Origin: Euzebyales bacterium
Lineage (GTDB): Bacteria > Actinomycetota > Nitriliruptoria > Euzebyales > JAHELV01
Length of the DNA: 64,000 bases
NCBI GenBank assembly: GCA_036374135.1
Contig: DASUUK010000024.1
Span: 81,305 to 145,304 of the forward strand
Direction of reading: 5' to 3'
Of this stretch, positions 24,597 through 33,861 are shown in pieces; the stretch's first letter is position 1, and each line of letters begins with the position of its first letter. The notes beneath the pieces were generated by a model. It was not told the DNA's origin, did no database searches, and was given only the letters and a program-made list of their open reading frames with translations. Made by a program: the position numbers and the translations under genes.

Positions 24597-26588
24597 TCAG
24601 AACCCGCCGCCACCGGAGCCTCCACCACCTCCGCCGCCCCCACCGGAGAACCCACCACCGCCGCCCGCCGACGACGACTGCGGCGACGAGGCGATCGCGC
24701 TGGTCGGGATCGCCGCGGCGACCGAGGACAGCCCGCTGTCGAACCCGCCGTACAGGTGGCCGTGGTAGTACATCATCGGGTACCAGCCGCCACCGACCTG
24801 TTCGAGCTCCGCCTCCGACAGCTTGGTCTCGAGGTTGCGGGCGACGGTCTCGGCGACGCCCAACGGCACCGCATAGACGAGCCAGTGCCCCCACAGCGCC
24901 AGGTACTCCGGTCCGCGCTCGGGGATCAGGCTGTAGTCCGTGAGGTAGGCGCCGAACCGCCGCCACCGGTGCTCGAGGACCCGCCCCTCGGGTGTGCGCC
25001 GGCGCATCAACGGGCTCGCCGCGACCGCGCCGATCCCGGAGGCGACCGTCAGGCCGACCACCACGAGGTTCGCGCCGTACAGCGCCGCTGCGATCCCCGC
25101 CGCGATCATGGCCAGCCCCAGCGCGATCGATGCGCCGACCCACCCGTGCGACTCGATCCAACGCTGCCCGGCTGTGTCTGCCGCGACCATCGACGTCCAC
25201 CGTTGCCACCAGGAGTAGGCGTCCTGCCGGTGGTCGTTGACCCACGACTTGAGCTGCGTGTCGCTGACCGTCCGCCCGCCGCGCGCGGCGCGGTCGAACA
25301 GCAGCTCCATGACCTCCTGCTCCCATGAGCGCTCGGGCTCCGAGCGGCGCTCGAAGTAGGTCACGGACTCCTCGACGTCGGGCCGCAGCGTGCGGCTGGT
25401 CGTGACCATCTCGCGCCGCAGCCGGACGTGCCCGCGACGGGCCAGGTCCAGCACCGTGGCGGTCAGTGCCGTCTCGCCGACCGAGCCCCAGCGCAGCAGG
25501 TAGTCGACGTGCGCCGGCGTGTGGTCGCTCGGGAGGTCGTGCTCGTACTCGAGGTCGGCGAGCTCAGGCGGCAGCGCGTACTCGCGCCCGTGGGTGCGGA
25601 ACAGCTGCCACCATCCGGCACCACCACCGACGAGCAGCAGCCCGACGGCCCCGGTCAGGGCCAGCTTCAACCCGGCGTCGGGATCGCAGTCGTCGGTCGG
25701 CTCCTCGCCACGCGCGCGTGCCCGCTCGGCGTTGGCCTGTCGTGCGAGACAGCCCTCCTCGGCGAGGATCTCCTCGCGCACCGCACGGCCGTCGTTGGGC
25801 GCGTCGGCCAGCGCGTCCTGCGGCATCAGCACCCGCAGCTCGACGAAGGTGTTGGCCGGCAACTGCTCGACGGCGGTGCGCACGACCCCGGGCTCGGTCT
25901 CCTCGACCGTGCCGGTCAGTGGTCCGTGGGCCCAGAACTGCAGGTCCTGCGACGTGGGCAGCTCGACGTCGGCGACGAGGCGCGCCGTCGGCGCATCCCA
26001 GCCCTCTCCGACCCACTTCCAGAACAGCTCGGACGAGTCGGCGTGCCGCTCGCCCGCATTCGTGACCGTGTAGTCGAGCGTGACGGTGCGGACCTCGTCG
26101 ACCGGTGGCGGCTGCCAGCACCACGCGACCTCGAACTGATCCTCGTCGCCGAGCAGCTCGTAGGCTCCGGGCTCACGGGCCCCGTCCGGCGAGCACGAGC
26201 CGGCCCGGTACGTGGTGCCACGGTCGTCGCGGATCGCGTTGAGCGTGACCTGCTGCCCGTCGCGCAGGGGCAGCTGGTACAGCTCGCCGTTCCACGACCC
26301 GCGGTAGTCGATCGTGCGGCGCTCCACGACGCGCAGCGACCCATCCGAGCGCAGCTGCGCGTCGATGTCGACCTCGTCGTAGGTCTGTGACCGGCTCTGC
26401 GCGTCCGCCGCGGGAGCGGCGCCGAGGACCACGCCCGCGAGCAGGCAGACGGCCGCCACCAGCAGCATGACGCGGGATCGTCCGCGCCACGCTCCGGCTT
26501 TGCCGTACTGCGGCGACACGAACACCGGGTCCGGGGTGATCGCACGATCCCGCGCCGAGCGCATCCTTGCCAACCGCCGCGTGCTCAC
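24597..26588 (-). CDS. DUF2207 membrane protein with Gly-rich tail
   Basis: About 663 residues from GTG 26588 (ATG 26564 or a start nearer the signal helix are alternatives). It has a signal-type helix ending in AGVVLGAAPAADAQ. A beta-rich extracytoplasmic domain with DAQLRSDGSLRVVERRTIDY, the DUF2207 signature, follows. Further helices lie at about residues 325, 505 and 600, and the last 25 residues are nearly all Gly with a few Ser and Phe, which is usual for this family. GTG 26588 lies 4 bases after the guaA stop. The function of DUF2207 is unknown; it may insert or bind in the envelope. Confidence 0.85.
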   Translation of the reverse strand: MSTRRLARMRSARDRAITPDPVFVSPQYGKAGAWRGRSRVMLLVAAVCLLAGVVLGAAPAADAQSRSQTYDEVDIDAQLRSDGSLRVVERRTIDYRGSWNGELYQLPLRDGQQVTLNAIRDDRGTTYRAGSCSPDGAREPGAYELLGDEDQFEVAWCWQPPPVDEVRTVTLDYTVTNAGERHADSSELFWKWVGEGWDAPTARLVADVELPTSQDLQFWAHGPLTGTVEETEPGVVRTAVEQLPANTFVELRVLMPQDALADAPNDGRAVREEILAEEGCLARQANAERARARGEEPTDDCDPDAGLKLALTGAVGLLLVGGGAGWWQLFRTHGREYALPPELADLEYEHDLPSDHTPAHVDYLLRWGSVGETALTATVLDLARRGHVRLRREMVTTSRTLRPDVEESVTYFERRSEPERSWEQEVMELLFDRAARGGRTVSDTQLKSWVNDHRQDAYSWWQRWTSMVAADTAGQRWIESHGWVGASIALGLAMIAAGIAAALYGANLVVVGLTVASGIGAVAASPLMRRRTPEGRVLEHRWRRFGAYLTDYSLIPERGPEYLALWGHWLVYAVPLGVAETVARNLETKLSEAELEQVGGGWYPMMYYHGHLYGGFDSGLSSVAAAIPTSAIASSPQSSSAGGGGGFSGGGGGGGGGSGGGGF

Positions 26589-26592
26589 ACTG

Positions 26593-28182
26593 TCATTCCC
26601 ATTCAATTGTGCCAGGTGGCTTGGAGGTGATGTCGTATGCCACACGGTTGACGCCATCGACCTCGCCCACGATGCGGTTCGCGATCCGCTCGAGCACGTC
26701 CCAGTCGAGCCGCGCGAAGTCGGCCGTCATGGCGTCCTCGCTGGTGACCGCCCGGACGATGATCGGGTAGCCGTACGTGCGCTCGTCGCCCTGCACGCCG
26801 ACGGCCCGGACGTCGGGCAGGACCGCGAACGACTGCCACACGTGGTCCGGCGCATCGGTGTCGGAATGGTCACCCGCCCGGCCGGTGGCGGCCCGGTCGA
26901 GTCCGGCCCGGCGCAGTTCGTCGAGCACCACATGGTCCGCGGCGCGTACGATCGCGAGTCGCTCCGCCGTGACCTCCCCGATGATGCGCACCGCCAGTCC
27001 GGGCCCGGGGAACGGTTGCCGCCACACGATCTCCGGTGGCAGACCCAACTCCCCGCCGACGCGGCGCACCTCGTCCTTGAACAGCCAGCGCAGCGGCTCG
27101 ACCAGCTCGAACGCCATGTCGTCGGGGAGCCCACCGACGTTGTGGTGGCTCTTGATCGTGGCAGCCGAGCCGGCGCCGGACTCGATGACGTCCGGGTAGA
27201 GCGTTCCCTGGACCAGGAACCGGGCGTCGCCGGCGTGGTCGCGGGCGGCCTCCTCGAACACGCGGACGAACTCGGCGCCGATCCGCTTGCGCTTTGCCTC
27301 CGGGTCGGTCACGCCGGCGAGCCGCTCGAGGAACCGGTCCGCCGCCTTGACGACCACCAGCCGGCTGTCGCTGTAGGCGCCGAACGCCTCCTCGACCAGG
27401 CGGCGCTCGTCGTGGCGCAGCAACCCGTGATCGACGAACACGCATGTCAGCTGATCGCCCACCGCGTCGGCGACGATCGCCGCCGCCACCGCCGAGTCGA
27501 CACCGCCCGACAGCCCGCACACGAGCCTGGCGCCGCCGACCTGCGCACGGATGGCCTCGACCTGCTCGGCGATCACCGAGTGCGCGGTCCACGTGCGGCG
27601 TGCGCCGGTGCGCGCGAGGAACGTGTCGAGCACCACGCCGCCCAACGGCGTGTGGCTCACCTCGGGGTGGTACTGCACGCCGTACAGGCCGCGGTGCGGA
27701 TCCTCGATCGCCGCGACCGGTGTGTCGTCGGTGTGCGCGATCACGCGGAACCCGTCGGGCGCGCGGGTGACGGCGTCACCGTGGCTCATCCAGACCGTCT
27801 GCGCAGCGGGCTGACCGGCCAGCAGGACGCTGTCGGGGTCGGCGCGCAGCGCCGTCCGCCCGTACTCCCCGCGACCCGTGCGCGTCACCTCGCCGCCGAG
27901 CGCCTGCGCGAGCAACTGGTGGCCGTAGCAGATGCCCAGGACGGGGATGCCCGCGGTGAACAGGCCCGGATCCACGCGCAGCGCGTTGTCGGCGTAGACC
28001 GACGCGGGCCCCCCGGACAGGATGACGCCCGATGGCGCGCGGGCGGTGAGCTCCGCCGCGGAGATGTCGTGCGGCACGATCTCGGAGTAGACGTGCCGCT
28101 CCCGCACGCGGCGCGCGATGACGTTGGCGTACTGCGCGCCGAGGTCGATGACGAGGACGGTGTCGTGTCCGGTGGTCGCCAC
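26593..28182 (-). CDS. guaA: GMP synthase (glutamine-hydrolysing)
   Basis: 529 residues from GTG 28182, which has GGGAAGGG upstream; an ATG at 28236 has no ribosome site. The glutaminase domain shows [40 protein letters not shown] with the nucleophile Cys, and [11 protein letters not shown]. The ATP-pyrophosphatase domain has [15 protein letters not shown], and the dimer end reads [10 protein letters not shown] and finally KPPGTIEWE. It makes GMP from XMP. The GuaB3-type enzyme at 35.4 kb may serve the same pathway. Confidence 0.97.
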   Translation of the reverse strand: MATTGHDTVLVIDLGAQYANVIARRVRERHVYSEIVPHDISAAELTARAPSGVILSGGPASVYADNALRVDPGLFTAGIPVLGICYGHQLLAQALGGEVTRTGRGEYGRTALRADPDSVLLAGQPAAQTVWMSHGDAVTRAPDGFRVIAHTDDTPVAAIEDPHRGLYGVQYHPEVSHTPLGGVVLDTFLARTGARRTWTAHSVIAEQVEAIRAQVGGARLVCGLSGGVDSAVAAAIVADAVGDQLTCVFVDHGLLRHDERRLVEEAFGAYSDSRLVVVKAADRFLERLAGVTDPEAKRKRIGAEFVRVFEEAARDHAGDARFLVQGTLYPDVIESGAGSAATIKSHHNVGGLPDDMAFELVEPLRWLFKDEVRRVGGELGLPPEIVWRQPFPGPGLAVRIIGEVTAERLAIVRAADHVVLDELRRAGLDRAATGRAGDHSDTDAPDHVWQSFAVLPDVRAVGVQGDERTYGYPIIVRAVTSEDAMTADFARLDWDVLERIANRIVGEVDGVNRVAYDITSKPPGTIEWE

Positions 28183-28308
28183 TACGGGGGGCCCTTCCCG
28201 CGATCCAGCATTGCCGCTGACTGACAGGGTAGACATGCGACGGGCCGATCCGGGCAGACGGCGCGGTCGGTGTGACGCTCCGGCGAGCATGACACGGCGA
28301 GGTGGTCG

Positions 28309-28872
28309 ATGGTGACGGACGACGAGCGCGAGCGGCGGGAGATCGGGGAGGGCGTGCTGCGCGTGGTCCGTGGCGACATCACGTCGCTGCCAGTGGACGC
28401 CGTCGTCAACGCCGCCAACGAACACCTGGCGCACGGTGGTGGCGTCGCGGCGGCGCTGTCGCGCGCGGGCGGGCCGCAGGTCCAGCAGGAGTCGGACGCA
28501 TGGGTGCGCCGGCACGGTCCTCTGGAGCCGGGCACGGCGGCGCTCACGACGGCCGGGCAGCTGCGGGCGGGTTCGCTCGTGCACGTCGTCGGTCCGCGTC
28601 ACCGGCCCGACCAGGACAACGCGGGACTGCTCACCGCAGCGGTGCGCGCGGCCCTCGACGCCGCCGACGGTCACGGCGCGACCAGCGTCGCGCTGCCAGC
28701 GATCTCGGCCGGGATCTTCGGCTATCCACCGGCCGAGGCGACCGCGGTGATCGCCAACGCGTGCGCCACCTGGCTGGCCGAGGGCACGCGCTGCGTCCGC
28801 GATGTCGTCCTCGTCGGCTTCGACGACGCGACCGCCGGTCAGTTCGCGGACGCCGTGCAGCAGCTTTCCTGA
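28309..28872 (+). CDS. macro-domain protein (ADP-ribose metabolism)
   Basis: 187 residues, a single macro domain. Characteristic: [32 protein letters not shown], with NAAN and HGGGVA contacting ADP-ribose, and [15 protein letters not shown], the GxFGxP phosphate loop. Such proteins remove or bind ADP-ribose, O-acetyl-ADP-ribose or ADP-ribose-1-phosphate. It is divergent from guaA and convergent with the sulfate gene. No ADP-ribosyltransferase gene is in the window. Confidence 0.92.
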   Translation: MVTDDERERREIGEGVLRVVRGDITSLPVDAVVNAANEHLAHGGGVAAALSRAGGPQVQQESDAWVRRHGPLEPGTAALTTAGQLRAGSLVHVVGPRHRPDQDNAGLLTAAVRAALDAADGHGATSVALPAISAGIFGYPPAEATAVIANACATWLAEGTRCVRDVVLVGFDDATAGQFADAVQQLS

Positions 28873-28876
28873 GACC

Positions 28877-28890
28877 GCCGGCGCGCCGGC
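28877..28890. terminator. 14-base palindrome between convergent genes
   Basis: GCCGGCGCGCCGGC is a perfect palindrome 4 bases after the macro-domain stop, in the gap before the convergent sulfate gene. A short stem without a T-run, so only a possible bidirectional terminator. Confidence 0.3.
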
Positions 28891-28978
28891 CAGCAGGACG
28901 ACTGACGGTCGTCGCCCCGAGCAGCGGCGCCGCTGGTCGATCACGACCCACGGCGCCCACACCCGGTACGGGATCCGG

Positions 28979-30694
28979 TCAGCCTCCGACCAGGTAACCC
29001 TCGGCCCGCAGGTACCCGATGATCTCGGCCGCGGCCTCCTCGGCCGAACAGGTCGTGGTGTCGATGACCAGTTCGGCGTCCGTCGGCTCCTCGTACGGGT
29101 CGGAGATGCCGGTGAACTCCTTGATGATCCCCTCGCGCGCCTTCGCGTACAGGCCCTTGCGGTCGCGCTGCTCGCAGACCTCGAGCGGGGTCGCGACGTA
29201 CACGAGGATGAAGCCGCCACCGGCCTCGACCATGTCACGGACGTCCTGGCGCGTCTGGGCGTAGGGCGCGATCGGGGCGCACACCGCGACGCCGCCGTGC
29301 TTGGTGGCCTCGGACGCCACGTAGCCGATGCGGCGGATGTTCAGGTTGCGGTGGTCCTTGGAGAAGCCGAGCTCGGACGACAGGTGCTTGCGCACCAGGT
29401 CGCCATCGAGGAACGTGATCGAGCGGCCACCGATCTCCAGCAGCTTGCTCTGCAGCACGTTGGCGATCGTCGACTTGCCCGACCCCGACAGCCCTGTGAA
29501 GAAGACGGTGAAGCCCTGCTTGTCCCGCGGCGGGTGCGTCCGGCGCAGCTCCTCGGCGACGCCGGGGAACGTGAACCACTCGGGGATCGCCTCGCCGGTC
29601 TGCAGCATCTCGCGCAGCTGCGTGCCCGAGATCGACGCGGTCTCAGTGCCCTCGGGCACCTCGTCGATCGGCGCGTACCGCTGCTCACCGGGCAGGTACA
29701 CCATCAGCCGGAACGGCACCATCTCGATGCCCAGCTCCTCGGTGTACGCTCGCAGCAGTTCCTGGGCGTCGTAGGGCCCGTAGAACGGCGTGCCGCTCGA
29801 GTCACTGCCGGGACCCGCGTGGTCGCGACCCACGATCAGGTGGGTGCAGCCGAAGTTCTTGCGGATGATCGCGTGCCACAGCGCCTCGCGGGGGCCGCCC
29901 ATGCGCATTGCCAGCGGCAGCAGCGAGAGGTCCGCCATGTGCTCGGGGTAGGTCTCGAGCAGCGCCTCGTAGCACCGCACACGGGTGTAGTGGTCGACGT
30001 CACCGGGCTTGGTCATGCCGACCACGGGGTGGATCAACAGCGCGGCGTCGGCGTCCTTCGCCGCGCGCAGGGTCAGCTCCTGGTGCGCGCGGTGCATCGG
30101 GTTGCGGGTCTGGAACGCGACGACACGGTCCCATCCACGGTCCGCGAAGCGCTCGCGCAGCTGCGCCGGCGTCATCCGCCGGTCCGTGAAGTCGTAGTGC
30201 AGCGGGCGCTGCACACTCTCGATCGTCCCACCGACGTACCACGGGTGCGAGCGGCGCAGCAGGTGATCGACGCCCGGGTGCTCGGTGTTGGAGGTCCCGA
30301 AGACCGCCTCGGCCTCGGCCGCGCGGTCCGCCTGGTACACGTCGGCGACGTGCAGCACGGCGAGCATGACGCCCTCGGCGTCGCGCAGCGCCAGCGCCGA
30401 GCCCTCCGACAGCGCCTCGGCAGTCTCGGCATCGACGTCGAGCGTGATCGGCATCGGCCACAGGGTGCCGTCGGGCAGGCGCATGTCGGTGCACACGCTG
30501 GCGTGCTCGCGCTCGGTCATGAACCCGCGCAGCGGTGAGAACCCGCCGTCGAGCAGCAGCTCGAGGTCACACAGCTGACGTGGGGTCAGATCCCAGGACG
30601 GCCAGTCCTTGGCCTGCTGGCGCAGTTCGAGCGCTCGTGCGTCGTCGACGAGCAGGTTCACGAGCGTGCCGCCGTGCGGCGGGTTCAGGGCAGT
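28979..30694 (-). CDS. bifunctional ATP sulfurylase / APS kinase
   Basis: 571 residues from GTG 30694, which has GGGAG 9 bases upstream; an earlier TTG at 30715 is less likely. The N-terminal ATP sulfurylase has [14 protein letters not shown] and [13 protein letters not shown], the two nucleotide-binding signatures, and FYGPYDAQ. The C-terminal APS kinase has P-loop [34 protein letters not shown], and GLYAKAREG. Sulfate is activated to PAPS in one polypeptide. No sulfate transporter or reductase is next to it, so it may serve sulfation or assimilation. Confidence 0.95.
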   Translation of the reverse strand, partial: TALNPPHGGTLVNLLVDDARALELRQQAKDWPSWDLTPRQLCDLELLLDGGFSPLRGFMTEREHASVCTDMRLPDGTLWPMPITLDVDAETAEALSEGSALALRDAEGVMLAVLHVADVYQADRAAEAEAVFGTSNTEHPGVDHLLRRSHPWYVGGTIESVQRPLHYDFTDRRMTPAQLRERFADRGWDRVVAFQTRNPMHRAHQELTLRAAKDADAALLIHPVVGMTKPGDVDHYTRVRCYEALLETYPEHMADLSLLPLAMRMGGPREALWHAIIRKNFGCTHLIVGRDHAGPGSDSSGTPFYGPYDAQELLRAYTEELGIEMVPFRLMVYLPGEQRYAPIDEVPEGTETASISGTQLREMLQTGEAIPEWFTFPGVAEELRRTHPPRDKQGFTVFFTGLSGSGKSTIANVLQSKLLEIGGRSITFLDGDLVRKHLSSELGFSKDHRNLNIRRIGYVASEATKHGGVAVCAPIAPYAQTRQDVRDMVEAGGGFILVYVATPLEVCEQRDRKGLYAKAREGIIKEFTGISDPYEEPTDAELVIDTTTCSAEEAAAEIIGYLRAEGYLVGG

Positions 30695-30715
30695 CACGAT
30701 GAAAGGCTCCCGCAA

Positions 30716-30870
30716 AAAGGTAGAGATCTACAAAAGAGTCGTGATCGCAACGATCCTAGCGAACTGGCGGCGGATCGCCGCCCGGCCGCGCGTCGGGTCG
30801 GACGGTTCGGACCTGGCCCGCCGGTCAACGCTGGCAGCGGGAGCTCATCCACCGACGAGAGGACCGTGCC
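30716..30870. promoter_or_regulatory. divergent promoter region with GATCG-CAA-CGATC palindrome
   Basis: 155 bases between the sulfate gene (minus) and the GH13 gene (plus). The part nearest the sulfate gene is clearly AT-richer (aaaaaggtagagatctacaa at 30714-30733). A perfect inverted repeat GATCG/CGATC with a CAA centre lies at 30743-30755. The position fits a repressor or activator site for sulfate activation. Confidence 0.5.
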
Positions 30871-32463
30871 GTGAGCGGGCCGCAGTGGTGGCGCGATGCC
30901 GTGCTGTACCAGATCTACCCACGCAGCTGGGCGGACGGCAATGGTGACGGCATTGGTGACCTGCCCGGCATCACCGCGCGGCTCGACCACCTGGCCTGGC
31001 TCGGCGTCGACGGGCTGTGGCTGTCGCCGATCTACCCGTCGCCGATGGCCGACTTCGGCTACGACGTCGCCGACCACACCGACGTCCACCCCGACTTCGG
31101 CACGCTGGCCGACCTCGACGCGCTGGTCGCCGCCGCACACGAGCGCGACCTGCGGGTCATCCTCGACTTCGTACCGAACCACACGTCGGATGGGCACGCG
31201 TGGTTCCGGGCGTCGCGATCGTCCCGGGACGACCCGCGCCGCGACTGGTACGTCTGGCGTGACCCGGCGCCGGACGGAGGGCCGCCGAACAACTGGATGA
31301 GCCGGTTCGGTGGCGGTCCCGCCTGGACGTTCGACGAGCCGACCGGACAGTGGTACCTGCACACGTTCCTGCCGGAGCAGCCGGACCTGAACTGGCGGAA
31401 CCCCGAGGTGCGCCGGGCGATGTGCGACGTCCTGCGCTTCTGGATGCGCCGCGGCGTCGACGGGTTCCGCGTCGACGTCGCGCACCGCATCGTCAAGGAC
31501 GAGCGGCTGCGCGACAACCCGCCGGACCCCGACCACCGCGACGGCATGCCCGGGTACCGCCGCGTCACCGAGCACTACTCGCGCAACTGGCACGAGGTCC
31601 ACGAGATCCACCGGCTGCTGCGGCGCACGGTCGAGGAGTTCGACGATCCGCCACGGCTGCTCGCGGGTGAGGTCAACCTGGACCCGCCCGAGCTCGTCGC
31701 CTACTACGGCGACGACGACGAGCTGCACCTGCCGCTGAACTTCCACACCATCGTCGATCTGTCGTGGACCGCCACCGACCTGGCCGGGCTGGTCGACGAC
31801 GTCGAGGACACCACTCCGGCGTTCGCCTGGCCGTCGTGGATCCTGTCGAACCACGACAAGTCCCGGTTCCCGACCAGGACCGGTCGGCGCTTCGCGCGCC
31901 AGGCGCTCGTGTTCCTGCTGACGGCGCGCGGCACGGCGGTGCTGTACTACGGCGACGAGCTCGCGATGGGCGACGCCGACGTGCCGCCGGACCGCATGCA
32001 GGATCCGTGGGGCCGCCACGTACCCGACGAGAGCCGCGATCCCGAGCGCACGCCCATGCCGTGGGATGGCTCGCCCAACGCCGGGTTCTGCCCGCCGGAC
32101 GTCACGCCGTGGCTGCCGCTGACCGACGACGCGATGACGCGCAACGTGGACGCGCAGTGCGACGACCCCGCGTCCGAGCTGCACCTGGTGCGCGACCTGC
32201 TGTCGCTGCGGCGTGCGCGATCGTCGTTGCGCACGGGCGCGTACGAGCGGCTCCACGTCGACGACACCGTGTTCGCCTACGTGCGGCGCGACGGTGACGA
32301 GCACACCGTGGTCGCCATGTCGTTCGCCGACGCGCCCCGCACGCTGACGCTCGGCGGCCAGCACGACGTGCTGCGCTCGACCGACGCCGACCGGACCGGC
32401 AGCGTCGGCGGCGAGCTTTGGCTGGGCCCGTGCGAAGCGGTGGTCCTGGCGGCGGGCGACTGA
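30871..32463 (+). CDS. GH13 alpha-glucosidase / oligo-1,6-glucosidase type
   Basis: 530 residues of glycoside hydrolase family 13. [20 protein letters not shown] and [19 protein letters not shown] place it with alpha-glucosidases, trehalose synthases and oligo-1,6-glucosidases. Catalytic residues: nucleophile Asp near 202 in [11 protein letters not shown], acid Glu near 267 in LAGEVNL, and Asp near 329 in SNHDKSR. There is no signal peptide, so it acts inside the cell on short alpha-glucosides. The GTG at 30871 has AGAGGA upstream. The next gene starts 3 bases after the stop, so they share a transcript. Confidence 0.93.
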   Translation: MSGPQWWRDAVLYQIYPRSWADGNGDGIGDLPGITARLDHLAWLGVDGLWLSPIYPSPMADFGYDVADHTDVHPDFGTLADLDALVAAAHERDLRVILDFVPNHTSDGHAWFRASRSSRDDPRRDWYVWRDPAPDGGPPNNWMSRFGGGPAWTFDEPTGQWYLHTFLPEQPDLNWRNPEVRRAMCDVLRFWMRRGVDGFRVDVAHRIVKDERLRDNPPDPDHRDGMPGYRRVTEHYSRNWHEVHEIHRLLRRTVEEFDDPPRLLAGEVNLDPPELVAYYGDDDELHLPLNFHTIVDLSWTATDLAGLVDDVEDTTPAFAWPSWILSNHDKSRFPTRTGRRFARQALVFLLTARGTAVLYYGDELAMGDADVPPDRMQDPWGRHVPDESRDPERTPMPWDGSPNAGFCPPDVTPWLPLTDDAMTRNVDAQCDDPASELHLVRDLLSLRRARSSLRTGAYERLHVDDTVFAYVRRDGDEHTVVAMSFADAPRTLTLGGQHDVLRSTDADRTGSVGGELWLGPCEAVVLAAGD

Positions 32464-32466
32464 CCG

Positions 32467-33750
32467 ATGGACACCGGCGGATCCGCCGACGCAGACGACG
32501 GGCGGACGCGTACGTGGGTGATCGACGCCTTGAACGTGGTCGGGACGCGACCGGACGGCTGGTGGCGGGACCGGTCCGGTGCGGTTGCCCGGATCGTCGA
32601 CGAGATCGTCCGGTGGCGCGCGACGATCAACGACGACGTGCTGGTCGTCGTCGACGGCCACCCCTCGGGACGGGTCCGCGAGGGCATGTGGTACGGCGTG
32701 AAGGTCCGGCTCACCCACACCAGCCGACCCGACGCGGCTGACGACGAGATCGCCACGACCGTGGCCGCCGCGACCGATCCCACCGCCATGGTGGTCGTGA
32801 CTGCGGACCGACGGCTGCGGGCACGCGTGGAGGCCTGCGGCGCTGCGGTCGAGGGCCCGCGCCGGTTCCTCACACGCCTCGCGGACGTTGCGGTCCGTCG
32901 CGAGGACCGGGTGGTGCTCGCCCACTTCGGCGTCGACGAGTCGGCGCTGCTCGGGCGCGGTGGAGAGGCACGGGTGTACGGGCTCGACGACGAGCGGGTG
33001 GTGCGCCTGTCACACCCGGGGACCGATCTCGCCATGCTCCGCCAGCGGCGACGCCTGCTCGACGACCTCGCCGGCGGCGACATCGGCGTCGCGCTCCCCA
33101 GGGTCCTCGAGCAGCACGTCATCGCGGGCCGCGGCGTCAGCGTGGAACGGCGCCTGCCGGGTCGCGACGCCCTGGACGTGCTCGATGCGGACGGCACCGA
33201 CCGGGCCGCGCTGGTGCGCGACCACCTGGAGGTGGCCCGCCGCATCGCCACACTGCCGTGCCCCCTGCGCCGGTTCGGGCCGATCATCGGCGACGCGCCG
33301 ACGGCGGAGACGTTCCGCGCGTGGTCGGTCGCGCGCCTGGGCGCCCGACTGGCGCGGGGCGGGCCGGCGTTCGCCGGGATCGATCCGGTGGCCGTGACCG
33401 ACGACCTGCTCGCCGTCCTGCCGCCCGCGGACCGCCCGGTCGTGGCCCACCTCGACGCGTTCCTCGGCAACATGCTCGCCGACGGCGATCGGATCAGTGC
33501 CGTGCTGGACTTCGGCGGCCTGACCGCCGGAGCCATCGCCGATCTCGACCCGCTGCTCGCAGTCGCCTACCTGGCGCCCGAGATCACACCGACCGCGGTC
33601 GACGCCGACCGCGCGACCGCGCGGGCGTGGGTCGCTGACGTCGGCCTCGACCGTGCCGTGGTCGCCGCACGGCGCTGGGCCGCCACCATGTGGGCCGGCG
33701 AACCTGACGACCAGCCCCTCAGGCAGTGGTGCCGCCGCGTGCTGAGCTGA
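32467..33750 (+). CDS. fusion of YacP-type NYN domain and APH-fold kinase domain
   Basis: 427 residues with two domains I recognise separately. Residues about 15-140 are an NYN/PIN-like nuclease of the YacP type: WVIDALNVVGTRPDGWWRDR, then LVVVDGHPSG, ADDEIATT and VVVTADRRLRARV. The four acidic positions D20, D63, D92/D93 and D114 suggest an intact metal centre. Residues about 155-427 are an aminoglycoside-phosphotransferase-fold kinase: GRGGEARVYGL as glycine loop, VAHLDAFLGNML with catalytic D330 and N335, and VLDFGGL with metal-binding D348. It follows the GH13 gene by 3 bases. Possible jobs are phosphorylating a sugar, a nucleoside or RNA ends; none is shown. No linker stop or frameshift is seen. 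Confidence 0.85.
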   Translation: MDTGGSADADDGRTRTWVIDALNVVGTRPDGWWRDRSGAVARIVDEIVRWRATINDDVLVVVDGHPSGRVREGMWYGVKVRLTHTSRPDAADDEIATTVAAATDPTAMVVVTADRRLRARVEACGAAVEGPRRFLTRLADVAVRREDRVVLAHFGVDESALLGRGGEARVYGLDDERVVRLSHPGTDLAMLRQRRRLLDDLAGGDIGVALPRVLEQHVIAGRGVSVERRLPGRDALDVLDADGTDRAALVRDHLEVARRIATLPCPLRRFGPIIGDAPTAETFRAWSVARLGARLARGGPAFAGIDPVAVTDDLLAVLPPADRPVVAHLDAFLGNMLADGDRISAVLDFGGLTAGAIADLDPLLAVAYLAPEITPTAVDADRATARAWVADVGLDRAVVAARRWAATMWAGEPDDQPLRQWCRRVLS

Positions 33751-33780
33751 CGCGTGGGCGACTCGTGCCGTACGGCGCGG

Positions 33781-33861
33781 CGGTCGTCAGCCGACGAGGT
33801 CGCGGGCGGGGCGCGCAGGCCGGTCGTCAGCCGACGAGGTCGCGGGCGCGGGCGCGCAGGC
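33781..33861. repeat. tandem duplication of about 40 bases at the end of the kinase-like gene
   Basis: Positions 33781-33820 and 33821-33861 are near-identical copies. The first 28 bases match exactly and the rest differ by a one-base gap and one change. The second copy contains the stop codon and last codons of the minus-strand gene ending at 33827; the first copy repeats them downstream. Confidence 0.85.

Noticed and set aside
30694-30715. TTG start for the sulfurylase/APS kinase giving seven more residues
   Set aside because: The GTG at 30694 has a properly spaced GGGAG; the TTG has none.
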